The position numbers and the translations under genes were made by a program. A DNA stretch of 64,000 nt from Selaginella tamariscina (taxonomy: Eukaryota; Streptophyta; Lycopodiopsida; Selaginellales; Selaginellaceae). The stretch is from the NCBI GenBank assembly GCA_003024785.1, contig PUQB01000555.1, positions 1 to 64,000 on the forward strand, read 5' to 3'. Below, in pieces: positions 52,718-63,408 of this stretch; positions within the stretch are counted from its first letter, which is position 1, and the number at the start of each line of letters is the position of its first letter. The notes below the pieces were generated by a model. That model searched no databases and was not told the DNA's origin. It saw only the letters and a program-made list of their open reading frames with translations.

Positions 52718-53440
52718 AATAAATATTAATAAACACACTATGAACATATTTTAAATTATACATAATAATATATGATTTTATCTAATATATAGCCATATAT
52801 ATTTTAATAATATATATTAATTTAATATTGATAAAAAGGTTTAACATTGAAATATTCTTGAAATAATAAGAAATTAATTGAGAAAATCCCATTAATATAT
52901 ACAAATGTAAATTAAGTACTCAAATAATTAACTAAATTAATTATCATAATCATGTTTAATATTGGAATATTCTTGGAATAATAAGAAAATAATAAAGAAT
53001 ATCCCATTAATATAAAGAAGATTAATTACTCAAGTAATTAAGGAAATGATTATTATATATTATTATTAAAACTATATATGACTATATATTAGATAAAATG
53101 ATGTATTATTATGTATAATTTAAAATATGTTCATAGTGTGTATTAATTTAATATTGATAATAAGGTTAACACATGAATATTCTTGAAATAATAACAAATT
53201 AATTGAGAAAATCCCATTAATATATACAAATGTAGAATAATTACTGCAATAATTAAGAACAGACTAATTTAATTATGATAATCAGGTTTAATATTAGAAT
53301 ATTCTTCAAATATAATAAAATATTAAAGAATATCCCATTGATACTAGGAAATGAAAACTAAATACTCGAGTAATTAAGAAAATAATAATAATAAACAGAC
53401 TATGAATATATTTTAAATGATACATAATAATATATCAATT
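52718..53440. repeat. AT-rich dimeric repeat with internal inverted repeat
   Basis: Two ~130-bp monomers, A (TTTAATATTGATAA...GAATATTCTTGAAATAATA...CCCATTAATATATACAAATG) and B (GTTTAATATT(G/A)GAATATTCTT...AAAGAATATCCCATT), occur in the order A-B-A-B (about 52815, 52950, 53145, 53280). A 70-bp block at 52731-52800 is repeated in reverse complement at 53069-53145 and again in direct orientation, partly, at 53396-53435. Confidence 0.85.
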
Positions 53441-54050
53441 ATTTATTGTATAAGTATATTTATATATATATATAATATATAAATATACTTGAATACTAAG
53501 AATGTAGAATATAGTCTAAAATTTCGTAATATTAAACACTTGAATCACTTGAATAACATTAAATGCAATTTTAAAATACTCATTGGAACTGGAGAGTATA
53601 TATGTCAGAGTGTCGGATATTTGTGTCAACTCACTTAAATTTTATTTTCTGTTCTTTTTAAAAAATTTGAATTTCTGACATATGTATTGTCGGTCTGACA
53701 TGTAAATTTGAAAATGCATTTAATTTCCCACTCAAATTCAGATCTGGTTCTTTCTCCGGCAAGGGTTTCTTCATTTCTGTATTTTTCACTCTTTAGATCT
53801 TCTTTTTTTTTCATAATGATCATCTCAGGAGCGAGATTAAATTGGGTGCTATTCTTTATAGGAAAGCACGGGTCCTTCAGTGCTGTTTACAAGTAAGTAT
53901 TATAAATATTTAAAAATACTTATAAAGATTCACTCTTTTACATTCTCTCTTAAAATTACAATTTAGGGGTTTAGGAATGCATTAGGATTATAATATTCCG
54001 TTAGGGATTTATCCCGTTTAAATATCCTTTTAACTTAATATTCTAGGTTA
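53441..54050. other. Spacer without a recognised gene
   Basis: AT-rich to 53640; 53700-53890 is less AT-rich and partly open but resembles no protein I know. Confidence 0.5.
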
Positions 54051-54056
54051 ACCGGG

Positions 54057-54653
54057 GCGGCGGGATTAATCCGGCCATTTCTTTTTCGCCTCTTCGAAGA
54101 GGTGGCGGGATTAATCCCGCCACCATCTCTCGGGCAATGCTTCTCCGCCACTGAAAAAGAGTGGCGGGATTAATCCTGCCGATAACCTTCTCAACTGATG
54201 AAGAGTTACCAGAATTTATTAGAAAGAGTTGTCGGCGGGATTAATCCCGCCAACCATTTTAGGAGGCAGGGAAGGAGTGGCGGAATTAATCTCGCCACCA
54301 CATCCCTGTTTTAAGGATTTGGGGACAGGATTTATCCCCGAGATCTCTTTGAAATCATAGTTTTGGAGAGAGTTATGTGCGGGTTTAATCCCGCCACCCA
54401 TTCCCCGTCGTAAGAATTGTGGGCGGAATTAATCCCGCTTTGGACTCCCTCCGACAAGGAAGAGCCGGCGGGATTAATCCCGCCGCCTCTTCCTCCTCGG
54501 GGGAGTCCAAGGCGGGATTAATCCCGCCGACTCTCTCCGACGAGGAAGGGAGTCCGGCGGATTAATCCGCCGACTCATCCTCGCCGGAGAGAGTTGGCGG
54601 GATTAATCCCGCCGGACTCCCCCCGAAGAGGAAGAGGCGGCGGGATTAATCCC
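54057..54653. repeat. Second palindrome array (about 13 copies)
   Basis: The same GGCGGGATTAATCCCGCC palindrome, perfect or with small changes (for example GGCGGAATTAATCTCGCC, GGCGGATTAATCCGCC), with spacers rich in CTCTTCCTCCTCGG/CCGAAGAGGAAGAGG, again as inverse pairs. Ends where the dispersed repeat at 54655 starts. Confidence 0.95.
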
Positions 54654-54654
54654 A

Positions 54655-57600
54655 GACATGGATTCGCCAACATTAAGGGTAAGCTACCTAAAGGTGGGAT
54701 GTAACCCTGTCATCTGGAAGTTAGGGGGCACAACAAAGGGTTGTGCCTTGACGACACAAGCTAAAGCTTGCATCGGGAAAAGAGTAACAAGCTAAAGCTT
54801 GCATCGGGAAAAGAGTAACAAGCTAAAGCTTGCATCGGGAAAAGAGTAACAAGCTCAATCATGAACCCAGGAACCCTCACTCCTACATACTTTACCTTAT
54901 TTATGTGATGGAGCCCCCCCCCGCCCCCCCCTTTTCCTGAATGTGTAAGTGGGCTAGCACAAAATTAGCTAGCCCCTTATTAAGTTAATGAGAGAGTGTT
55001 TAACTTAGCGTAACCCACCCTAGGGTTGACCTAGCCCTAGGTGCCCTAACCCACGCCCTAAAAACCCCCACCCCCTTAGGTAGGGTTTTAGGGTTTGTTC
55101 CTAACCGTACTAAACACTCCGAGCTCATCTACATTAACCAATTAACCTAAATGGGATGTCAAAATTGGGGGTGGTTTCTAGAAGGTAAATTCTAGCTTCG
55201 CTTAGAATTTTCTGCAAATACCTAATGACACCCAGCTGGACCATCACCAGATACCCAAGTGCACTAAGTGGGCATGTTTCCTACTACATATAGAGTTCAT
55301 CAACATAGTACAGTAGGTAACAACAGTCAACGTCCAAAGTAAAGGGTCGAGTCATAGTAAAAACTATGACACTAGGTGAAACTAGCACTTCCATCTAGAA
55401 AACTCGTACCCTAGTTTTTATGTCCCGCTTAGATTTTTGGGTAATTCCGGTGAGTTCGGCATGTCGGATATGGGTAGAAAAACCCCTAGGGTTGCCCTAA
55501 CCCCACGCCCTAAACCCCTCAAGTTAGGGTTTAGGGGTCAAGGGGTCATTAATTAACTCACCAAGTGTATTCCGTTGGGAATGAGGTTCCATGCCAGCCC
55601 ACTTATGTAAATAGGAAAAAGGGGGAGGGGGGGAGCCTCTATCGCATATATTAAGTAGTACATGTAGAAGAGTTTTTGGGTTCAGACTGAAGCTCTAGCT
55701 TGGTGTCGTTAAGGCACAACCCTTTGTTATGGCAGCCCTAACTTCCGGACAATAGAGGTATGTCCCACCTTTGGGTAGCCTACCCTTAACGTTGGCGAAT
55801 TCATGACTAGAAGGTCTTGTCGAAATGCACATTACAAGGGTTATATGTCTCCAGTCTCCTCCTCCACATTAAGCTAGGTGGCACTCACAACTAAGCAAGG
55901 CACATCCGTGTCCTTGTTCAATTGTGGGCGTGGGATCTTGGTTGATAGGTTTTCGTTACCCAGTTCTTGAGAGTTCACTAAGGGGTTAGAGTTGGCATTT
56001 AGCAGCCACGTTTGTGGCACTTGGTACAACTTTTGAATCTAAGGGGCTATGGCATGATAGCCCAATCATGGAAGGCAATGTCACATGAAGATGTGACACT
56101 AAGCTAAACAACACACAATATAATCTTAAGGCACGCCCTTTGGGGTTGTGTCATGGGTTTATTGCCAAGGGGTTGGATACTCTACCTAACAGGCATGCTT
56201 GTGCTCGCACTAGGATGCTAAGCTTTGGGCATCAGCTCAAGGGAGGTTAGGTCTCATAACTAGGTGTGTTTTAGCACACATGGCTAGGGGGTGTTCTCCT
56301 TGGGATTTAAGGTTGAATAACCTAAGCTCATTAACATGAGCCCTTTTGTGAGGCACACACAAGGTCATGTACTTAGGGTTATCCAAACCTAGCCCTGGGG
56401 AGTTTGCTTAGCAAAACACTCGTGATCTCACTAAGTATTAGCCCTAGGTCTAGGGTATGACTTGGCCACTCAAACCCTTAGGGGTTAGTTGTGGTTTAGG
56501 GTACCCTTGTCGCCCTAAAGGGGTTGTACTCCCAGATGAGGGGATTCTTTGAGTAAATGACGATGCTTTAGCTCTATCATGGGGTATGTTTTATAGTTTC
56601 TAACTATGACTCCTCTTTTACTTTGGACGTTGACTGTTGTTACCTACTGTACTAAGAAACAGACCCGCTTATTGCACTTGGATATCTAGTAATAGTCCGG
56701 CTGGGTGTCATTATGTGTTAGAGTTTTTACTTGGTGCCACAAAGGCGACTTGCTAGGTGCCAACCCTGGAATCCCCTCTCTAGAAACCCCATGGAATCTG
56801 GTAAAATAACATGTATTAGGAACCCAAGCCCTAGGAACTCAAAACCCTAGCTAACTAAGTCCACGAATGAGACTCACCTTATGAATCAGGATATATGGAC
56901 TAGCCGAGCTTTAGGTGTCATTCCTAGCTTGGTGTGGTTGAAGCGGCCAGAGCAAGGCCTCAACCACTAGTTTTGCGGAACGTGAACTCAGGCAATGTCT
57001 TTGAGCTTGCGAGCAGGTTTTCGGACTAAAAAATCTGACTAACTCCTTGGAAGTGACATGCCCCTATTTCGAAGGCAAGATCTTACCAACGATAAGGATA
57101 GTCTAACCTAGGGTGAGTTGTACCCCTATCGTGTGGAAGTTTGGGCAGCACAACGAAGGGTTGCACCTTGATGACACAAGCTTAGCTTGCACCGGTAGGA
57201 GGTTAACGAGCTCTCTTTTGAACCCAAGAAGCCTCACTACATATACTCTACCTTATTTATTGACGGATCTCCCCCCCTGTTTACCTAAGTGAGTAAGTGA
57301 GCTAGCACGGAAATGCTAGCCCTTAGAGAAAATGGTTGTCCTTACCTAACCCTAAACCTAACCCCTAGGGGGGGTATTAGGGCAACCCTAAGATTAGGTC
57401 ACCCTAGGGGTGTCCCTAACCCTTTTTGACAAGTTATATTAACAAAAAACCTATCTTTGTAACGTCAAACTGGGGGAGAGTTTTCTAGAGGGTAAGTACT
57501 ACCTTCGCCTAAGTTTCTCAAGGTACCTAGTGATAGCCAGTCGGACTACCCCCTAAACACCTAAGTGCATTAAGCGGGGCAGTTTCTCATTACAACTAGG

Positions 57601-57684
57601 GTTCGCCACACAACTCGGTAGGTAACAACAGTCAAACCCCACAGTAAAGGGTCGAGTCATAGTAAAACTATGACACACTCCCGC
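54655..57684. repeat. Rearranged copies of a dispersed CCCTA/TAGGG-rich repeat
   Basis: A unit with landmarks GGTAAGCTACC...AGGTGGGATGTAACCC, GGCACAACAAAGGGTTGTGCC, AACCCAGGAACCCTCACTCC, a G/C homopolymer, TGACACCCAG, GGTAACAACAGTCAACGTCC and GTCATAGTAAAAACTATGACAC occurs at 54655-55385 (+). Its first part recurs inverted at about 55560-55800, its last part inverted at about 56560-56760, and a whole diverged copy lies at 57080-57680 (+). No coding sequence is evident. The remaining 55800-56560 is similar in composition. Probably a non-autonomous mobile element or its remains. Confidence 0.7.
54761..54856. repeat. 31-bp tandem repeat, three copies
   Basis: ACAAGCTAAAGCTTGCATCG followed by GGAAAAGAGTA occurs three times head to tail; the inner AAGCTAAAGCTT is near-palindromic. 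Confidence 0.95.
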
Positions 57685-58337
57685 TGTCAAGCCACGATCC
57701 AGGAACTAGGAAGAGAATAGGATTTCAAGGACAGGAAGGCTTGACTCAGAAACAGGACCGAGAGCAGGACAGGAACTAGTAATAGGAATAGGACAGATCT
57801 AGGAGCAAGACAGGATCAGGATAGGATCCGGGAGCAAGACAGGAAAGCACAGGACAAGATCCAGGAACAAAACAAAAACAGGACGGGATCCCGGAGCAGG
57901 ACAGGATCCAAGAGCAGGACAGAAAACAGGAGCGAGACAGGAACAGGATAGGAAACAGGACAAGAACAAGACAAGACGAGATTGATCGTAGTAAGACTGG
58001 TGTTGATAGTAACTAATTGTACAACAATTAGGTCGGAGCTTTTATGCTCACAACTCCAAGAGCTAATTTAGGCATGAGTGCTAAAGTGGTTGCATGCATG
58101 CAAAAGTGATTGCATGCATGCAGAGGCTAAGATGAGTCCACATGTCCCTTATCCTCTAGGCATATCCTGTGGCATATCCTGTAGGAAATCCTGCAACCGA
58201 ATCCTGTGTCCGGAATCCTGGTAGGAATATCTTGTAGGCAAGTCCTGCAACCCATATCCTGTATCCGGAATCTTGTATTCTATATCGGGTCGTGACAGCT
58301 ATCCGGAATCCTGTATTCTGTATCGGTCATGATAGCA
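57685..58337 (-). repeat. LTR (functional 3' LTR), 653 bp
   Basis: On the minus strand it runs TGCTATCATGACC...GGCTTGACA, so TG...CA ends are present. It matches 63409-64000. It contains many AGGACAGGA and ATCCTGTAGG repeats and a doubled TTGCATGCATGCA. It inserted next to the CTATGACAC end of the dispersed repeat. Confidence 0.93.
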
Positions 58338-58346
58338 ACCTCCTCC
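58338..58346 (-). other. Polypurine tract
   Basis: GGAGGAGGT (minus strand) lies directly between the pol stop codon and the first TG of the 3' LTR, the expected place for plus-strand priming. Confidence 0.75.
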
Positions 58347-61300
58347 TTAAAGACGAGTTCCACGAGTCTTGGGACCTGGTTTAGCAGGATAATGCCGATG
58401 GAAGGCAGCAACCTTGGAAAAAGCATGGAGTAAGTTGGATGCAGGTTCCCAAGTGCGATCATTAGGCATGTACCTTTCCAATCCACCAAGTATTGGAGTT
58501 GGTGACGATGAAGACGAGAGTCAAGGGTGGCTGCAACTTCGTACTCAGGTTCAGTGTCAATGACACAGGAGGGGGAGAAGAAAGAACACGACCGGGAAGA
58601 GAAGAAGGATGATACGGCTCCAACAAAGAGGTGTGAAACACAGGATGAAGTTTCACCGTGGATGGTAACTCGAGTCGGAAAGCTACAGGATTTACCTCCG
58701 CCACGATCCTATAAGGGCCCAATCGTTGAAAATCCAACTTAGAAGAAGGCCTGTTGGTGCGAATGTGTCGACGAAGAAGCCACACGAGATCACCAATCTT
58801 GTATGCAGGTGCCGGCTGACGGTGAGCATCAGCATGATGCTTGTATCGTTCCTGTGCCTGTTGAAGATGAACCTGGAGATCATCCTGTACCTGCCGAAGA
58901 TGCTGAAGACGATCCTGTACTGCAGGAGCGGAAGAAGGAGAAGCGGGAGGAGCAAAGTCAAAACGTGGATGGTGGCCTGTAAGAGCAAAGAAAGGTGTCT
59001 GTCCTGTAGATGCGTGGATGGAGTTGTTGTAGGCAAACTCCGCCATTGGAAGGAGGTCCAACCAGTTGTCCTGCTGGTAACTGATGAAGCAACGAAGATA
59101 CTGTTCTAAGGTCTGAATTGTGCGTTCGGACTGCCCATCGGTTTGTGGGTGATATCCTGAAGAAAGATCCGCTTTGACCTGTAGACTCCGAAGAAGCTCT
59201 CGCCAAAACTTGGACATGAATTGTGGACCTCGATCGGAAACAATGCTCTCAGGAAGACCATGATGTCGGAACACCTCGCGGATCACCAACTCGGCAGTTG
59301 TCTGACCTGTAGCTGTCTTGTTGCAGGGTAGGAAATGAGCCTGCTTGGTGAAACGGTCAACCACCACAAGAACTGCATCAAATCCACGAGAAGGAGGAAT
59401 CTGTGAGGAAATCCATAGAAATGGATCTCCAAGGAGCAGACGGAACAGGAAGAGGACGAAGAAGACCAGAGGGTGCATGATGAGGCATCTTCGACCTGCT
59501 ACAAGTGTCACAACTCCGTACAAACCTCTCCACAAAACCTCGCAACCCAGGCCACCAATAGTTGCGAGTCACCAACTCCACTGTCTTGGCCACACCAAAA
59601 TGTCCTGTAGCCGGGGTATCATGACAATCCTGTACCACACGAGTCCTGGAAATACCAACAGGAACGTACAGGAGACCTTCCCGGTACAGGAGTCCATCCT
59701 GTATGGTGAACAGGTTGTAGTCTGGACGGGAACTGGAGGAAGAGGAACTTGCAACGTCAGGATGAATGTGTGAGAACACATTCTTTGCCAAGTCGTCTGT
59801 AGCCAACTGCGAACGGACGTCCTGTAGGAGTGTTGAATTTGCTGGAGCCTGATGAACCTGCAGTGCCGCAAGCCGGAAACGATCAGGACCCAACAACACT
59901 TGCCTTTGACAGTCAAATGCAGGATCGCCCGGGCTTGGTGCAAGGTAAGAGCGCCTAGACAATGCGTCCGCCTTGCCATTCCGAAAGCCGGGCCTGTAGA
60001 CGATGACGAAGTCAAAACGTGATAGGAACTCTGCCCACCTAGCCTGTCGCCGACTGAGGACCCGAGCCGTTTGAAAGTACTCCAGGTTCTTGTGATCCGT
60101 AAGAACTTGTACAGGATGTGCAGCACCTTCCAGGAAATGCCGCCACTCCTCAAACGAATCCACAATGGCCTTGAGTTCCTTGTCATGAATCTCGTAGTTG
60201 ATCTCCGCCGACAGGAACTTACGAGAGTGAAAAGCTACAGGATGAAGCAACTTGTCCTCTCCAACTTGCGATAGCACGGATCCTACTGCAAAATCCGAGG
60301 CATCTGCTTCAATGAAGAAAGGATGAGAAGGGTCAGGATGTGCTAAAATCGGAGCTGTCGTGAAAACGTCCTTGAGTGTTGTGAACGCGTGTTCCGCCTT
60401 GTCGGACCAAGAGAAAAGTCCTGTGCGCTTGGTGAGTTCTGTGAGTGGAAGTACACGCTTGGAGAAGTCCTGTATGAACCGCCTGTAGAAGTTTGCAAAG
60501 CCAAGGAAACATTGTACATCTCGTACCGACTTGGGCCTCTCCCACTCCACGATGGTCTTCACCTTGTGCATGTCCATGGAAACGCCAGCAGGAGAGACGA
60601 TGTAGCCCAAGAACTCCACCGAATCCCTATCGAAAAAACACTTCTCCAACTTCGCGTACAGGCCATGCTCGCGAAGCCGCTCTAAAACTAGTCGTACATG
60701 CTTGTCATGTGCCGCCTGGTCCTTGGAGAAAATCAAGATGTCGTCGAGGTAGATCACCACAAACTGGTCCAAGAAGTCACGGAAAATGTCGTTCACCATG
60801 TGTTGGAACACAGCTGGGGCATTGGTAAGGCCGAAAGGCATTACCGTGTACTCAAAATGTCCATACCTTGTACGAAAGGCAGTCTTCCACTCATCGCCGG
60901 GACGAATCCGTACAAGGTTGTAGGCCCTCGTAAGTCGATCTTCGTGAACACCTTTGCTCCTCGCAGCCGATCGAGAAGTTCCGGGATCAATGGCAACGGG
61001 TACCGATTCCGAATGGTGACTTGATTCAAACCCCTGTAGTCCACAACCAAACGTAAACTCCCATCCTTCTTCTTGACAAAGAAGATAGGCGCTCCTGCAG
61101 GGGACTTTGAGTGACGAATGAAGCCGGATGCCAAGTTGTCCTCGATGTACTGACGAAGAACCTCCAACTCTGTGGGTGACAATGCATAAATCGGTCCGAA
61201 TGGTGGAGTCTTTCCTTCCGCAAGATCAATAGGACAGTCGTAGGACCTGTGAACAGGAAGAACTGCAGCCTTGTGCTTGTCAAAAACGTCCTTAAAGTCG

Positions 61301-61350
61301 TGGTACTTGGATGGTAGGGAAGAAGGAGGAGAAGGAGAAGGAGAAGGAGA
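58347..61350 (-). CDS. Retrotransposon pol: RT, RNase H, integrase, chromodomain
   Basis: [22 protein letters not shown] (61110), [38 protein letters not shown] (60841) and the catalytic [12 protein letters not shown]. RNase [21 protein letters not shown] (catalytic Asp), [14 protein letters not shown] and TDHKNLEYF. Integrase: a zinc finger with [10 protein letters not shown] and SCDTCSRSK, catalytic core with [29 protein letters not shown] and [20 protein letters not shown] (D, D, E), and C-terminal [18 protein letters not shown] chromodomain follows ([23 protein letters not shown]), and the stop TAA abuts the polypurine tract. Frame breaks occur near 60860, 59400 and 58470. The chromodomain is thought to direct integration to heterochromatin. 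Confidence 0.93.
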
Positions 61351-62329
61351 AAAAACAGGGAGTCGGATACAGGAAAGGTAGAAGAGGACGTAGGAGTTAC
61401 TTGAAAGGCAAAAAGGTGGAAGGGAGCAGGATCAGTGGCGAGTTCATGCATGGTAGTGGTAAGAACTCGGAGAGGAGAAGGAGGGAGCTGTGACTGAAAA
61501 AGAGGAAGGATCTTGGGGGATGGAACAGAAGCAGGGTAACAGAAAGAAGCAGGATTGGAAAAAACCTGTGTGGGTGTTGATGAGTGTACAGGATTGGAAG
61601 AATCCTGTACAGGAGTCCGTGGTTGCGCAAGAGTGGAAGAAGCCTGCGAATGTGCTGACGAATCAACAGGAGGTGGATCCTGTTGAGGAGGAACCTTCGA
61701 CACTGATACAGGATTGGAAGAACCCTGTACAGGACACCGCAAACTTACAGGAGTGGAGAGAGCCTGCGGATGTGCTGAGGAACTGATATGAGGTGAATCC
61801 TGTCGAGGAGGAGTCTTCAACACTGGTACAGGAACAGGCACGGTCAATCCTGTAGCTTGTACTGCCTCAGATACTAAGGATGTATCCTGCACACAGGAAG
61901 GTACAGGATTGATCCTAGCTGTTGGAGAGGAAAACGTGAGCGTCCTAGACCTCCAGTCGATCTGCGGATTTGCAACAACGAACCATGGCATGCCCAAAAT
62001 GATGGGAGTCGACCGAGTCTTGATCAAGTTGAAGGAAATTGAACAGTTGAATGTGCCATACCTGCAGGAGAGAGGTTCGGTAGCATGGGTAACTGCACGC
62101 CAGAAGCAATTAGACGCCCATCGGCCACCTCTACAGGAACTGCACGCTTCAACTTCACCACCGAAATGCCATGTTGAGTTGCAAACGTGTCATCCATGAA
62201 GCATGCATTTGCACCAGTGTCTAACAAGGCAAACTCCATGAGCTCTCGATTATTAAGATGAATGTGTACAGGAAACTTAAGTGATGGGATGGTATGAGCA
62301 GCACCAATGGAGCCTGCACCTACGTCCAA
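61351..62329 (-). CDS. Retrotransposon protease and Pro/Ser-rich linker
   Basis: An aspartic protease with the active site [17 protein letters not shown] (about 62233-62180) and later [20 protein letters not shown] (61995-61935), a typical hLGxxWL-like gypsy protease end. Between protease and RT lies an unusually long (about 200 residues) Pro/Ser/Gln-rich linker with repeated QDSSNPV and SSAHPQA-type units. Confidence 0.85.
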
Positions 62330-63316
62330 CTTCGCGGCTCCTAGACGAAGTGGACATTGGAGTTTTCCGACTGAACTTCAGCTTCAACTTCACGCGTCTT
62401 GAAGTTCCTGGCTTTAATAGGACAATCTGCCACCTTGTGTCCTGCTCCACCACAATACAAGCACAGGTTCTCACTGCGACGACGTTGCTTCTCAGCAGCG
62501 GAAAGAGGCCACGCTTGGATTTCTCAACCTCCATAGGAACTACTCCAGAAGGTGGTGCAGGAACATGTACCACAGCTGCAGGATTGGTTTGCAGGAACTG
62601 CTGACGGGATCTTTCCTGACGACGCTCGAACAAACGGTTGTCGCAACGAACAGCTTGTTGCATGATCTCCGCTAATGTTTGGGCATCCGGTAACGTAAGG
62701 AGAAGGTCCTTCACGTCATCCCTCAACCCAAAACGGAAGTGTTCGATCAATGCAGTCTCGTCCCATGGAATGTTCGTGCAAAGTTGCTGAAATTCGGATG
62801 CATAGACGGAAGCTGGTCGGGATCCTTGAGTGAGCTTCCGTAACTTCGTGCATGCAGAACGGTACTTATCAGGATCTCCAAAACAGGCTTCAAAGGCAGC
62901 CACGAAACCTTCAAAGTCTTCCATCAATGGGTCGTCACGCTCCAGCAAGGGGGCAACCCAAGCCCGTGGAGATCCACTTAGTAAGGATGCCAAAAGACCC
63001 ACCTTTTGAGCATCAGTCGAGTAGCGCCGTGGTTGCATACGGATCAAGAGCCGGATCTGATTCAGGAAACCTTGGAAATCGGCACGATTACCACTGAACT
63101 TCTCTGGCATGCTAACCTTCGGCTCCGAAGAAAAGTTTGATGAAGAGGGAACCACCGATGCCTGGGAGAGAGCCTGCGCAGCAGCCTTGGAGGATGCATC
63201 AGCAGCTGCATGTGCCGCAGTGGTGGAACCTTGCAGGTCGGTGACCACTTGGCGCAAAGTGGCCAGCTCATGAAGTAGCATTTGGTGCTCGCGTTGAAAG
63301 GCTCAAAATCAGCCAT
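62277..63316 (-). CDS. Retrotransposon gag with CCHC zinc knuckle
   Basis: The start MADFEPF is at 63314-63316; one base slip leads into [21 protein letters not shown] capsid-like region reads [80 protein letters not shown] and [19 protein letters not shown]. The zinc knuckle [14 protein letters not shown] (about 62465-62424) is seen in a shifted frame. The gag is more like the PEG10/Sushi and fungal chromovirus type than the usual gag of angiosperm chromoviruses. Confidence 0.88.
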
Positions 63317-63408
63317 GATCTAGGAAAGAAAAAGGAGGAAAATGAAGGAAAAGAATCAAGAAAAAGGTAGCTGGAAAACGGAGAACTATGAAGCAGTTAC
63401 TATCAAAC

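Noticed and set aside
53708-53896. Frame with GKHGSFSAVYK resembling a kinase glycine loop
   Set aside because: No further kinase motifs in any frame; chance similarity.
54655-57684. Dispersed repeat taken as an older pair of LTRs
   Set aside because: Copies are in mixed orientation, with no internal coding region and no clear TG...CA ends.
58527-62604. Plus-strand frames over the retrotransposon
   Set aside because: Antisense to gag-pol, whose catalytic motifs are clear on the minus strand.
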